Of a stretch of 34,724 nt of DNA, positions 16,738 through 24,465 are shown piece by piece. Source of the DNA: an uncultured Lachnospiraceae bacterium (GTDB lineage: Bacteria > Bacillota > Clostridia > Lachnospirales > Lachnospiraceae); contig URRQ01000025.1 of the NCBI GenBank assembly GCA_900550235.1, positions 1 through 34,724 of the forward strand, read 5' to 3'. The notes beneath the pieces are model-generated. The model was not told where the DNA came from, did not search any database, and saw nothing but the letters and a program-made list of their open reading frames with translations. The stretch's first letter is position 1. Every line of letters starts with the position of its first letter. Position numbers and translations under genes: made by a program.

Positions 16738-17685
16738 TTATTCCACTCTTAATGTTCTATAAATATATTCTTTATATTTATCAGGATAAAGTTTGCTACA
16801 AATATATACATTTGGCTCTTTTCCCGAGAAGAAATTAGAATCTACCAATACGCTACCATAACTTGGTCCATTAGAAACATCCACTTCGCAATAGTACTTT
16901 TCACAATGTTCGATACATTCCGAATATAACGCCGCCGCCATTGCAGACGGATCTGCCATATCCAAATAATTATCACCGAAACGTTCACAGTTCATTTCCA
17001 TTAAACATTTATTACAGTCTATAGCAAATTTCCCAAGCTCGCTTCCGTTTCTTATTTTTTCAATTTCCTGTGGGTTCAACATACTATCACCAAGACACGC
17101 ATCCCAACCCACAAAAATAATCTTATCCAATCCGGATTCTACAACAATCTTTGCAGCTTCTGCATCTTGCCAAATATTAAACTCAGCAACAGGCGTTACA
17201 TTTCCTACCCCTAAGCCTGCCGTTCCCATAATCACAATTTTTCCCGCTTTTTTCATCGCCTCATAATCAAGACGAATTGCAATCGCCAAGTTAGTCACCG
17301 GTCCCAATGCAATAATATCAATTTCTCCATCTTCGCTTTCACGAAGAGCGTCCAGCATCTTTAAAACACCATTACCTTCTTGTACTTTTAATCTTTTTGG
17401 AACAAGACCAATATCGCCCATCCCATCATTTCCATGTGTTTCATGCGCATAAATCAATTCCTTTAGAATCATTTTATCGCATCCCTTATATACCGGTGGT
17501 TCATAAGTTCCCGCCTTTTCAATTGTTGTAAGTGTATTAATTGCCGCTTGATCTACATGCACGTTTCCAGATACTGCAGAAAACATTAAAATTTCATATG
17601 CCGGATCATTCAACGCCATTGCAATCGCCATTGCATCATCAGAACCACAATCTGTATCAATAATGATTTTTTTTCTCTTATCCAT
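16738..17685 (-). CDS. Inosine/uridine-preferring nucleoside hydrolase family protein
   Basis: A 315-residue cytosolic enzyme of the IUNH fold, which hydrolyses the N-glycosidic bond of ribonucleosides to free base and ribose using a Ca-binding Asp cluster. The N-terminal signature IIIDTDCGSDDAMA (8-21) is clear, with Cys where many members have Pro. Other family segments are ALGPVTNLAIAI, EFNIWQDAEAA and DMADPSAMAAAL near the C-terminus. Base preference cannot be read from these motifs. It lies between the TenA-like and FucI-like genes with short gaps, in one operon with an ECF transporter. Family members are also known in queuosine salvage next to ECF transporters, but no radical-SAM or TGT partner is seen here. 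Confidence 0.9.
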   Translation of the reverse strand: MDKRKKIIIDTDCGSDDAMAIAMALNDPAYEILMFSAVSGNVHVDQAAINTLTTIEKAGTYEPPVYKGCDKMILKELIYAHETHGNDGMGDIGLVPKRLKVQEGNGVLKMLDALRESEDGEIDIIALGPVTNLAIAIRLDYEAMKKAGKIVIMGTAGLGVGNVTPVAEFNIWQDAEAAKIVVESGLDKIIFVGWDACLGDSMLNPQEIEKIRNGSELGKFAIDCNKCLMEMNCERFGDNYLDMADPSAMAAALYSECIEHCEKYYCEVDVSNGPSYGSVLVDSNFFSGKEPNVYICSKLYPDKYKEYIYRTLRVE

Positions 17686-17699
17686 TTTTTGCCCTCTCT

Positions 17700-18398
17700 T
17701 TATTTCTCCGGAAAAATATCGTCAAGAGGCCATGTTGTCATATTATGATACATGTCCTGCCACTGCAGTATCTCATAATTACAGCTTGTTGCAAATATCT
17801 CCAGTAATTTGTTTATTTCCGTTTCTGTTTTATTTTCACAAAGCTTATTCACCATTTTAATTTCATTTTCTGTTTTTTCGACGTACGGATCACTTACATA
17901 AAATGCAAGCCATTGATAATACATATCGTCATGTGGTAATGTACACGAATTCAATAGATCTTCTGCAAAAAAACGATATAAAATATTGCATGGGAACAAT
18001 GCCATCATAGTCTCAGCCAGTCCTCCTTGTTCCGCACACATCAATTGAAACGATGTATAAGAACGTTTTCCCGGAGCCTCAACTACTGCATCCAATTCTT
18101 CGAGACTTACGCCAATCTGTTTTGCCCAAAAATCTCGATTAAACATTACAGTTCCTTCCATTGTATTTTTTACAATCTTATACCACTCTTCCATTTCAGA
18201 AAAATTTCTACACTTTGAAAATCCAACTGCCCAACAGCGAGTATAATCCATTAAATAGTGATAATTCTGCTTAATCTGGAATTGAAATCTTTCCATAGAC
18301 ATTGTTCCATTCAATATATCCTGCATATGCGCTGTCTTTTCAATAATAGGGCACACTTTTTTTATGATTGGAACAAGTTTTTCTTCATATATTCCCAC
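17700..18398 (-). CDS. TenA-like (thiaminase II family) enzyme
   Basis: A 232-residue all-helical TenA/HO-fold protein. TenA enzymes hydrolyse aminopyrimidines in thiamin salvage. By eye the catalytic-type Cys (C137 in ALFPCNILY), Tyr141 and a C-terminal Glu (E209 in CNYEILQWQ) are kept. The pyrimidine-anchoring Asp (Asp44 of B. subtilis TenA, in a QDxxYL motif) appears as Asn45 in KQNYHYL. This suggests a pyrimidine with different hydrogen-bonding groups, and hence another substrate. The start is GTG at 18398 with GAGAGG 8-9 bases upstream. No TPP riboswitch precedes the operon. It is embedded between a nucleoside phosphorylase and a nucleoside hydrolase. Confidence 0.82.
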   Translation of the reverse strand: MGIYEEKLVPIIKKVCPIIEKTAHMQDILNGTMSMERFQFQIKQNYHYLMDYTRCWAVGFSKCRNFSEMEEWYKIVKNTMEGTVMFNRDFWAKQIGVSLEELDAVVEAPGKRSYTSFQLMCAEQGGLAETMMALFPCNILYRFFAEDLLNSCTLPHDDMYYQWLAFYVSDPYVEKTENEIKMVNKLCENKTETEINKLLEIFATSCNYEILQWQDMYHNMTTWPLDDIFPEK

Positions 18399-18415
18399 TG
18401 TTTTTTCCTCTCTAT

Positions 18416-19171
18416 TTATGACTTTTTCTTATCTTCATCAATCAGAATCTTTATTGCATCGCACGCAAGTTCTATTGTATGGTCATTCATACTTCCATAT
18501 GCCATAATGGCACCTGCTCTTGCACCTCGAATGGAGGATACTATAAACAATGCCGCAGTCTCCATCTCTGATGCCATTACACGGCTTTTTTCCCACGCAC
18601 TCCATCGTTGATTTAATCTATCGCTATTTGGCATACTGTTCGGATCATGTTGACCGTAAAACGAATCTTTTGATTGAGCAATTCCTTCTGCAAATTTATA
18701 GCCTTTCGTTTCACATGCTTTTGCAAGTGCATCTACAACGTGACGATCTGCCATAGCCGGATATTCAATCGGAACATAATGTACTGTTGTTCCTTCATCT
18801 CTGACAGCACCTGTAATAATTACCCCTTCCAGACTCTCGTCATAACTTTCCGGACACACTCTTCCACATGTTCCAATTCTTATAAATGTATCAGCACCAC
18901 AATGGATCAACTCTTCAATCGCAATCGCCGCCGAAGGACAACCCATCCCTGTACTTGTCACGGAAACTTTTTCTCCATTCAAAGTTCCTGTCCATGTTTT
19001 ATGTTCTCTGTTATGAGCAATCACTCTCGCATTTTCCAAATGTTGTGCAATAATATCCGTACGAAACGGATCTCCCGGAAGCAACACATATCTTCCAACA
19101 TCACCTTTCGCACAGCAAATATGATACTGTTGTCCTTTATCATTCAACACTTCTTTACTCTGAACTGCCAT
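18416..19171 (-). CDS. Uridine phosphorylase-like nucleoside phosphorylase
   Basis: A 251-residue member of the NP-I nucleoside phosphorylase family, closest in pattern to uridine phosphorylase: LPGDPFR (phosphate, 31-37), AHNREHKTW, the STGMGCPSAAIAIEEL loop, FIRIGTCG (R98) and the ribose-site SEMETAA (201-207). It would cleave a nucleoside with phosphate to base plus ribose-1-phosphate. In E. coli Udp the uracil is held by a Gln/Arg pair (Q166/R168); here the matching stretch is FYGQHDPN, so the Arg position falls on Asp176. This may be a subfamily trait or a change in base preference. AAGGAGG precedes the ATG. It is followed 17 bases later by the TenA-like gene. Confidence 0.88.
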   Translation of the reverse strand: MAVQSKEVLNDKGQQYHICCAKGDVGRYVLLPGDPFRTDIIAQHLENARVIAHNREHKTWTGTLNGEKVSVTSTGMGCPSAAIAIEELIHCGADTFIRIGTCGRVCPESYDESLEGVIITGAVRDEGTTVHYVPIEYPAMADRHVVDALAKACETKGYKFAEGIAQSKDSFYGQHDPNSMPNSDRLNQRWSAWEKSRVMASEMETAALFIVSSIRGARAGAIMAYGSMNDHTIELACDAIKILIDEDKKKS

Positions 19172-19202
19172 TTCTAAGCCTCCTTATTTTTCTCTGCTAT
19201 TT

Positions 19203-20378
19203 CTAGTAAATTTCCGGTTTCTTTTCTGTTGTATTTGCCCAAAGTATCGCAGACGCAATCGCACTTATAAGAACCATTACAATTGCATAACCGATAGAAA
19301 TATGAATTCCCAATGCTCCTACAACCATTCCCGTTACTATTGGAGTAAATATATCCGATGCACCACTTGCTGTCGCTACAAGCGAACTTGCAACACTAAT
19401 TCTTTTATATCCAATTCTTGTAGCAATCGTTACGATTACACTAAACAAGACTCCAAGGAAGAATCCAGCTACAAAAAATGCCACAAAATACATTTCTGAT
19501 TTATTAATCATAAGAGCAACTGTCAAAATCGTTCCCGATAATACGAAATTTCCTAACAAGACAACTTGTGCACTCACTTTCTTCAAGACAATTACAAACA
19601 AGAACGAACCAACAACACAGCCCACATTGTAAACTGTAAGCATAAAGGCTGATGTAGCTGGAGAAATTCCCATTCCCTCTGCAAAACTTGAAATATAGAG
19701 TCCCAAAGTATTTACAACCGCACTATACGCCGCACATACTATAAAAAGAGCAATATATGCAATTGATGCTTTCTTTACATACAATGGTTTTACACTTTCT
19801 TCTTGCGCTTCCGTTTGCGCTTCCGAATTTATCTTAACAAACGGAATCAAAATTAACATAACAATCGGCACAATCAGCAAAATGTAATATGCATAGTAAA
19901 ATGGTTTCCCTCCTGACAATAGTATTCCGACTAAAAACGGTGTTGCAAAACTTCCCAAACCAAACAATGCCTGTCCTGCACTCAAAGAGCCTGCATAATT
20001 TTCTTTCACAACCATGCTTAAAAGTAATGGGCAAACCGTATCTTGCGCTCCCATACCAACACCACCTAAAAATGCAAAACACATTCCAGCATAGTAATTT
20101 ACAACTGTCGGAAGCCCAAACAAGAATACAGCAACCATCAAAACTCCACCTGCAAGTACTTTCATAGGACCCAATTTTTCCACCATACGTCCGGTAATAT
20201 AAACAGTCGAAAGTCTACCCAAGGCATACGCCGAACCAAGTAGAACAACCTTATCTAATTCCATTCCATAGAGTTTCACTAAATGCGGCAAACTGCTCCC
20301 AACTACAATACATGCTGCCCCTGTCAGAAAATACATTGCAAATGCCAATAATGCGATTAATTTTTGATTCTTCTGCAT
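19203..20378 (-). CDS. MFS transporter
   Basis: A 391-residue integral membrane protein with about 12 hydrophobic helices and a charged central loop (about 185-200, KINSEAQTEAQEES), the usual major facilitator layout. A loop 2-3 motif (GRMVEKLGPMK) is visible. The substrate is not evident. It sits 5 bases downstream of the second ECF ATPase gene and 31 bases before the phosphorylase gene, so it is co-transcribed with them; it may take up or export an intermediate of the same pathway. The ribosome site (AGTAGG) is weaker than that of its neighbours. Confidence 0.85.
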   Translation of the reverse strand: MQKNQKLIALLAFAMYFLTGAACIVVGSSLPHLVKLYGMELDKVVLLGSAYALGRLSTVYITGRMVEKLGPMKVLAGGVLMVAVFLFGLPTVVNYYAGMCFAFLGGVGMGAQDTVCPLLLSMVVKENYAGSLSAGQALFGLGSFATPFLVGILLSGGKPFYYAYYILLIVPIVMLILIPFVKINSEAQTEAQEESVKPLYVKKASIAYIALFIVCAAYSAVVNTLGLYISSFAEGMGISPATSAFMLTVYNVGCVVGSFLFVIVLKKVSAQVVLLGNFVLSGTILTVALMINKSEMYFVAFFVAGFFLGVLFSVIVTIATRIGYKRISVASSLVATASGASDIFTPIVTGMVVGALGIHISIGYAIVMVLISAIASAILWANTTEKKPEIY

Positions 20379-20383
20379 ATCAT

Positions 20384-21187
20384 CTACCTACTCATTATTT
20401 TTTGTACTGCATCTTCTATATTGATCACTTCACCTTCAATACCAAGCGCCCTGCATACTCTGCTAACATAAGGTTGCTTTAACATTGCTTTTTCAAGCGT
20501 CTCATAATCCCAAAATATTTCTGTTGGGGTACCGCTTTTTACAACTTTTTTCTTCGCCATTACAATAATCTTCTCGAAATTATCAGCTACAAATTCCATA
20601 TCATGAGAAATAGTGATTACTGTTTTACCGTACTCATGAAGCACTTTCAATATATGACTTAGTCTTTTGTTTCCATCCATATCTTGGCCTGCTGTCGGTT
20701 CATCAAAAATCAAAACATCTGTATTCATTGCGATAACAGCAGCAATCGTAACAAACTTTCTCGTAGAAAGCGGAAGATTAAACGGATTTTCATCACGGTA
20801 CACATCCATACCAGTAATCTTAAGAGCTGCTTCTACTCTTTTATCTTCCTCTTCTTGATCAAGTTTCATCATCTTCGGTCCAAAACGAACTTCACTTTCT
20901 ACTGTCGAATGGAAAATTTGGTCATCCGGATTTTGAAATACATAGCCCACAACTCTGGAAATTTGAGCCGTCGTATAATCTTTTGTATTCATTTCTCCAA
21001 TCAGTACGTCCCCTTTTGTTGGACGCAAAAGTCCATTCATCATTTTAACAGTTGTTGTTTTTCCAGCTCCATTTTGTCCGACAATTGCAACATTTTCTCC
21101 ACCTTTGATTTCCATGTTAATATTGTCTACCGCTAAAAATCCACCTGGGTATGAGAAACTTACATCTTTTAAAACCAAATCCTTCAT
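20384..21187 (-). CDS. ECF transporter ATPase subunit 2
   Basis: A 267-residue ABC ATPase of the energy-coupling-factor (CbiO-like) type. Walker A GQNGAGKTT (37-45), Q-loop VFQNPDDQIF and Walker B VLIFDEP (158-164) are intact. The signature that should read LSGGQ is LPLSTRK (138-144), so one of the two ATP sites of the heterodimer looks degenerate; ATPase 1 has a normal LSGGQ. The ATG overlaps the stop of ATPase 1 (TAATG), so the two are translationally coupled. With the T and S components upstream it makes a complete dedicated (group I) ECF importer. Confidence 0.92.
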   Translation of the reverse strand: MKDLVLKDVSFSYPGGFLAVDNINMEIKGGENVAIVGQNGAGKTTTVKMMNGLLRPTKGDVLIGEMNTKDYTTAQISRVVGYVFQNPDDQIFHSTVESEVRFGPKMMKLDQEEEDKRVEAALKITGMDVYRDENPFNLPLSTRKFVTIAAVIAMNTDVLIFDEPTAGQDMDGNKRLSHILKVLHEYGKTVITISHDMEFVADNFEKIIVMAKKKVVKSGTPTEIFWDYETLEKAMLKQPYVSRVCRALGIEGEVINIEDAVQKIMSR

Positions 21188-22044
21188 TACATACCCCTCT
21201 CTTTCAACGCTTTTGTTATCACATCAACCGCCTGTTTTTCTGTTACTGGGATTTCGCTAATTGGAAGTCCTTGTTCTTTCAATCTACTGCCCAAAATAGC
21301 AACTTGAGGAAGTACGATCCCTTTTTCAGCAAGGGTCATGTCTGATAAAATATCCTTCTTATCCCCCGATGCAATAATTTCTCCATCTTTAAATACAAGA
21401 ACTTCATCTGCATACTCCGCAATCAGGTCAATTTTATGTTCCACCAAAACAATTGTTTTGTGCCTATCCTTCAATGCTTTAATAATTGCAAAAACGCTTT
21501 CCGTTCCTTCCGGATCTAATTGGCTCGTTGGTTCATCAATAATCAAAATATCTGGTTCCAATACAATTACAGATGCTAACGCTACTCTCTGCATCTGTCC
21601 TCCCGATAAATCAAAAGGATTTTTTTCTGCCAGGGCTTCGATATCTGTCATTTTCATAACATCAACTACGCGTTTTTCTATTTCCTCAACCGGAACCCCT
21701 AAGTTCTCTAATCCATACGCAACTTCTTCAAAAACAGTATCTTTTACTCCGCTAATTTGAGTAAATGGATTTTGAAACACAAACCCTATTCTAGATGCTA
21801 TATTTCCACCGTACTCAGCAATCGGTTTCCCTTCTACAAGAACTTCTCCTTCTATCTCTCCTTTATAGAATTCAGGAATAAATCCTCTAAGAAGCGCACA
21901 AAATGAAGTTTTTCCCGCTCCATTTTCTCCTATAACACCATAGAACTTCCCGCGCTCAATCCCAACATTCAAATTCTTTAATGCAGGTTCTTTTGCCAAC
22001 GGATACGAATACGTAACATTATTCACCTGAATTACATAATCCAT
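21187..22044 (-). CDS. ECF transporter ATPase subunit 1
   Basis: A 285-residue ABC ATPase with Walker A GENGAGKTS (39-47), Q-loop VFQNPFTQISG, the canonical signature DLSGGQMQRVALAS and Walker B ILIIDEPTSQLD, then the H-loop VEHK. A short C-terminal extension follows. It starts inside the 3' end of the T-component gene (13-base overlap) with GGAGGG upstream, and its own stop overlaps the next ATPase. It should pair with ATPase 2 to power the ECF transporter. Confidence 0.93.
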   Translation of the reverse strand: MDYVIQVNNVTYSYPLAKEPALKNLNVGIERGKFYGVIGENGAGKTSFCALLRGFIPEFYKGEIEGEVLVEGKPIAEYGGNIASRIGFVFQNPFTQISGVKDTVFEEVAYGLENLGVPVEEIEKRVVDVMKMTDIEALAEKNPFDLSGGQMQRVALASVIVLEPDILIIDEPTSQLDPEGTESVFAIIKALKDRHKTIVLVEHKIDLIAEYADEVLVFKDGEIIASGDKKDILSDMTLAEKGIVLPQVAILGSRLKEQGLPISEIPVTEKQAVDVITKALKERGM

Positions 22045-22838
22045 AACGCAACCCTCCCTGCTATTGTAATAAGTGTAATAAGAACAGCAACAATTGTTAC
22101 TTGTTTCTCAATTCCTGATTTTTCAAGTTCAAATACGTGTGTTTTCTTTCCTTCCACAGAAAAACCTCTCGCCTCTAATGTAAGCACTCTTTCTTCAGAA
22201 CTAATCACCGCTCCGAGAATCAACGGAACAAGTGATGGGAAAAATGCTTTTGCTCTTACAATCATATTTCCTTCTGTTTCCACGCCTCTTGCTTTTTGAG
22301 CATTCATAATTGTTTTACTGTTTTTCCCTAAAATCTCTATCATCTGCAATGTTGAAGTAAATACATACGCTGCCTTGTGACTCATTCCAGAATCTTCCAA
22401 CGCCCTTGAGATTTCTTTATTTTCTGTAGTTTGGAATAACCATACAAAAATTCCAGCAATATTCATAATTAAAAATGATAAGGAAATTGCTGTTTTCAAT
22501 CCTTTTTCATAGATAGTAAGGAATCCAAATTTTGCAACCAATTCTCCACCTGGTACTAAAAAGGTCTGTACTACTAAAATGAGAAGTGCAATCAATGCAA
22601 CTGCTTTTAACGCTTTAACACACCGCTTTAAGACTCCACTTACAGCACACAAAATTGGAATCATAAAAAATAACGGAATCAAGCATAACGCCAACTTATA
22701 TTTTGTTACAGGAATTGTTCCAATAACAAATGTGCACACTGTGTACAGAATTACTACCAGTAACTTTGTCGATGGATATAACGCTGCCATTTTGTTTTCT
22801 TTATGAATTTGAATTTTTTCAATATATGTCTTTTCCAT
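22032..22838 (-). CDS. ECF transporter transmembrane (T) component
   Basis: A 268-residue membrane protein with several hydrophobic helices and the coupling-helix type motifs ARGVETEGN and LEARGFSVEGK, which match the Ala-Arg-Gly signatures of EcfT proteins that contact the two ATPases. AGAGG is 5 bases before the ATG. It is 71 bases downstream of the S-component gene, a gap that holds a hairpin (22883-22902), and overlaps ATPase 1. Confidence 0.92.
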   Translation of the reverse strand: MEKTYIEKIQIHKENKMAALYPSTKLLVVILYTVCTFVIGTIPVTKYKLALCLIPLFFMIPILCAVSGVLKRCVKALKAVALIALLILVVQTFLVPGGELVAKFGFLTIYEKGLKTAISLSFLIMNIAGIFVWLFQTTENKEISRALEDSGMSHKAAYVFTSTLQMIEILGKNSKTIMNAQKARGVETEGNMIVRAKAFFPSLVPLILGAVISSEERVLTLEARGFSVEGKKTHVFELEKSGIEKQVTIVAVLITLITIAGRVALWIM

Positions 22839-22882
22839 AACATCCTCTTTTACAATGTGATTATTAATAAGTTATCTCTAGA

Positions 22883-22902
22883 GACTTGCAGGAGGGCAAG
22901 TC
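22883..22902 (-). other. Intercistronic hairpin between ECF S and T genes
   Basis: GACTTGC (22883-22889) pairs with GCAAGTC (22896-22902) around a 6-nt loop, in the only sizeable gap in this operon. On the minus strand no U-run follows, so it is not a classical terminator. It could set the S:T ratio by partial termination, mRNA processing or 3'-end protection; this is inference. Confidence 0.5.
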
Positions 22903-22909
22903 ATTCTTT

Positions 22910-23518
22910 TTATTTATTCTTTTCTTTTATGTAATTAGCGCCACAACCAAATTTTACAAGAGTACGTGGCGGGATTACTTTTATTACGAGCCAACAAATT
23001 ACAAAAGAAATAATTCTGTCAAGAACTGTAAAAATACCTTCTGTTCCAAAAAATGCTGCCCAAATATTTGCTCCTGCTGCCATAGCTGCCGCTGTAATCA
23101 AAGATGTACCACTTCCAGTAACACCACCGTACACAAGCACTACAATTGGCGCTGATGAAACAATTGATACTGCAGCCATGATAAACATAGAAATAAGCCA
23201 TTTCCACCAAACACTAAACATTTTTCTCCTTGCAAGAAAACCTGTTACAAGACCTGCAAGAACATTGACTGGAATAAATGCAAAGTTTACCGGGTTCGCA
23301 ATACCTGTAACAATATTGGTAAGTCCTCCGGCTACCGCTCCTACCCATGGCCCACAGAGCATCGCCGCAAAAATTGTACCGATTGTGTCAAGATACATTG
23401 GCAATTTTAAAATAGATGCCAACTGTCCCCCTACAAAGTTAACTGCTACCGCTACTGGAATAATTAAAATCGCCAGCATTGAAAAATCCTGCTTAATAGA
23501 ATATTTCTTGTTTTCCAT
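22910..23518 (-). CDS. ECF transporter substrate-binding (S) component
   Basis: A 202-residue membrane protein with about six helices. The segment LPMYLDTIGTIFAAMLCGPWVGAVAGG and the following NPVNFAFIPVNVLAGLVTGFLARRK fit ECF S components, which bind the small ligand. The ligand cannot be named: no regulatory RNA for a known vitamin precedes it. The gene is first in an operon with nucleoside phosphorylase, nucleoside hydrolase and TenA-like genes, which points to a nucleoside, nucleobase or pyrimidine. Known relatives in function include the queuosine-precursor and hydroxymethylpyrimidine S components. AGGAGG lies 8 bases before the ATG. Confidence 0.85.
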   Translation of the reverse strand: MENKKYSIKQDFSMLAILIIPVAVAVNFVGGQLASILKLPMYLDTIGTIFAAMLCGPWVGAVAGGLTNIVTGIANPVNFAFIPVNVLAGLVTGFLARRKMFSVWWKWLISMFIMAAVSIVSSAPIVVLVYGGVTGSGTSLITAAAMAAGANIWAAFFGTEGIFTVLDRIISFVICWLVIKVIPPRTLVKFGCGANYIKEKNK

Positions 23519-23603
23519 TCTCTTTTCCTCCTTTTTCTTTAAACTTACCTCCTGTGTCTCTCAGATCAGGCAAATAAGAATTATCTGCCAATATTTCGAA
23601 CTT

Positions 23604-23651
23604 GACTTTATTGTAGTTCAATACTACAATATCAAAAATGACAGTTGTCAG
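23604..23651. promoter_or_regulatory. Divergent control region between ECF operon and Crp-family gene
   Basis: A perfect 8-bp inverted repeat, ATTGTAGT (23611-23618) and ACTACAAT (23624-23631), separated by five bases, lies between the divergent genes. A second repeat, TGACA-GT-TGTCA (23640-23651), follows. On the plus strand TTGACT (23604-23609), 16 bases, TACAAT (23626-23631) can serve the regulator gene, with the repeat over its spacer and -10. The 21-bp symmetric site is the size expected for a Crp/Fnr dimer. No good -35/-10 is seen for the ECF side, as expected of an activator-dependent promoter. Confidence 0.6.
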
Positions 23652-23697
23652 TTTTTCGTATACTTTTAACAATGAAAGCGAGGTTTTTACAAGTTTT

Positions 23698-24399
23698 ATG
23701 TACAATAACACCATACAAGCTTTGGAAATGATACTCAACCAAACATACAACAAAAGCGATCCCATCATTTCCTTCAAGGATATTGTCCCAGCGAGTCAAT
23801 TGGTTGTATTGAAAAAAAATGATATTATCATCCAACAACACGAACCTCTAAAAGACATGTACTTTCTGTTAAGCGGATATGTATCTGTTTTAAACCAAAT
23901 TGATTGGAATGATGATAACGTTATTGACTCTTTAGAACCTCTTGATATTCTCGGATTTATCGAATATCTAAATGGTGGCGACAGCTACACAGCCTATGTC
24001 GTTGCAGACTCCAAATGCGTTCTTTATCGCATTCCAATCAAAACATTTGCTAAAATCATTCAAGAAAATGCTTATTTATGCTACAAAACTTTAGTTGTCT
24101 TCTCCCACATCACTTCGCACAATATGAACCGGGCAGAAGTCAAATCTCTCTTTCATTCTCGGGATGTAGTCGGACATTACTTGTTCATCCAAGCAAATCA
24201 AAACGGCCCCCTTCCTTTTACCTGTCCTCTTACGCGTTCTACACTGGCGGACCGATTACATATTAATTTGAGAACCTTGTACCGACATCTCGATTATATG
24301 AAAGAAAATGGATTTTTATGTCTACACGGAGGAAAAATAGTCATTGACCAAGAGCATTTCGAACACTTAAAAAAACGTTACGGAGATGTAGTCTTATAA
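23698..24399 (+). CDS. Crp/Fnr-family transcriptional regulator
   Basis: About 233 residues: an N-terminal cyclic-nucleotide-binding-like beta-roll (LKKNDIIIQQHEPLKDMYFLLSGYVSVL), a dimer helix, and a C-terminal Crp-type helix-turn-helix (TRSTLADRLHINLRTLYRHLDYMKENG). The strict cAMP-site signature (GE...R-S-A) is not evident and no Fnr-type cysteine cluster is seen, so the effector is likely another small molecule, perhaps the transported compound. The start is uncertain: the ATG at 23638 lies at the predicted transcription start; 23698 is chosen, but its GAGG is far away (14 bases) and 23728 is also possible. It is divergent from the ECF operon and followed by the desulfidase gene. Confidence 0.82.
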   Translation: MYNNTIQALEMILNQTYNKSDPIISFKDIVPASQLVVLKKNDIIIQQHEPLKDMYFLLSGYVSVLNQIDWNDDNVIDSLEPLDILGFIEYLNGGDSYTAYVVADSKCVLYRIPIKTFAKIIQENAYLCYKTLVVFSHITSHNMNRAEVKSLFHSRDVVGHYLFIQANQNGPLPFTCPLTRSTLADRLHINLRTLYRHLDYMKENGFLCLHGGKIVIDQEHFEHLKKRYGDVVL

Positions 24400-24406
24400 T
24401 CTACTA

Positions 24407-24435
24407 TTGAATTTCTTCATCTCATATGCTACATT
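24407..24435 (+). promoter_or_regulatory. Possible promoter of the TudS-related gene
   Basis: TTGAAT (24407-24412), 17 bases, TACATT (24430-24435), about 30 bases before the start codon. There is no terminator after the Crp-family gene, so read-through is equally likely. Confidence 0.35.
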
Positions 24436-24465
24436 CAAAATAAATTATTTCTTTTGGAGGTTACT

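Noticed and set aside
23519..23640. Possible TPP riboswitch (CTGAGA) before the ECF operon with a TenA-like gene
   Set aside because: CTGAGA occurs, but the rest of the THI-box (ACCTGA...GGATAATGCC) is absent, so it is a chance match.
23519..23640. PreQ1 riboswitch, tested because ECF plus nucleoside hydrolase can mean queuosine salvage
   Set aside because: No pseudoknot-type preQ1 aptamer pattern was found, and no TGT or radical-SAM partner is in the operon.
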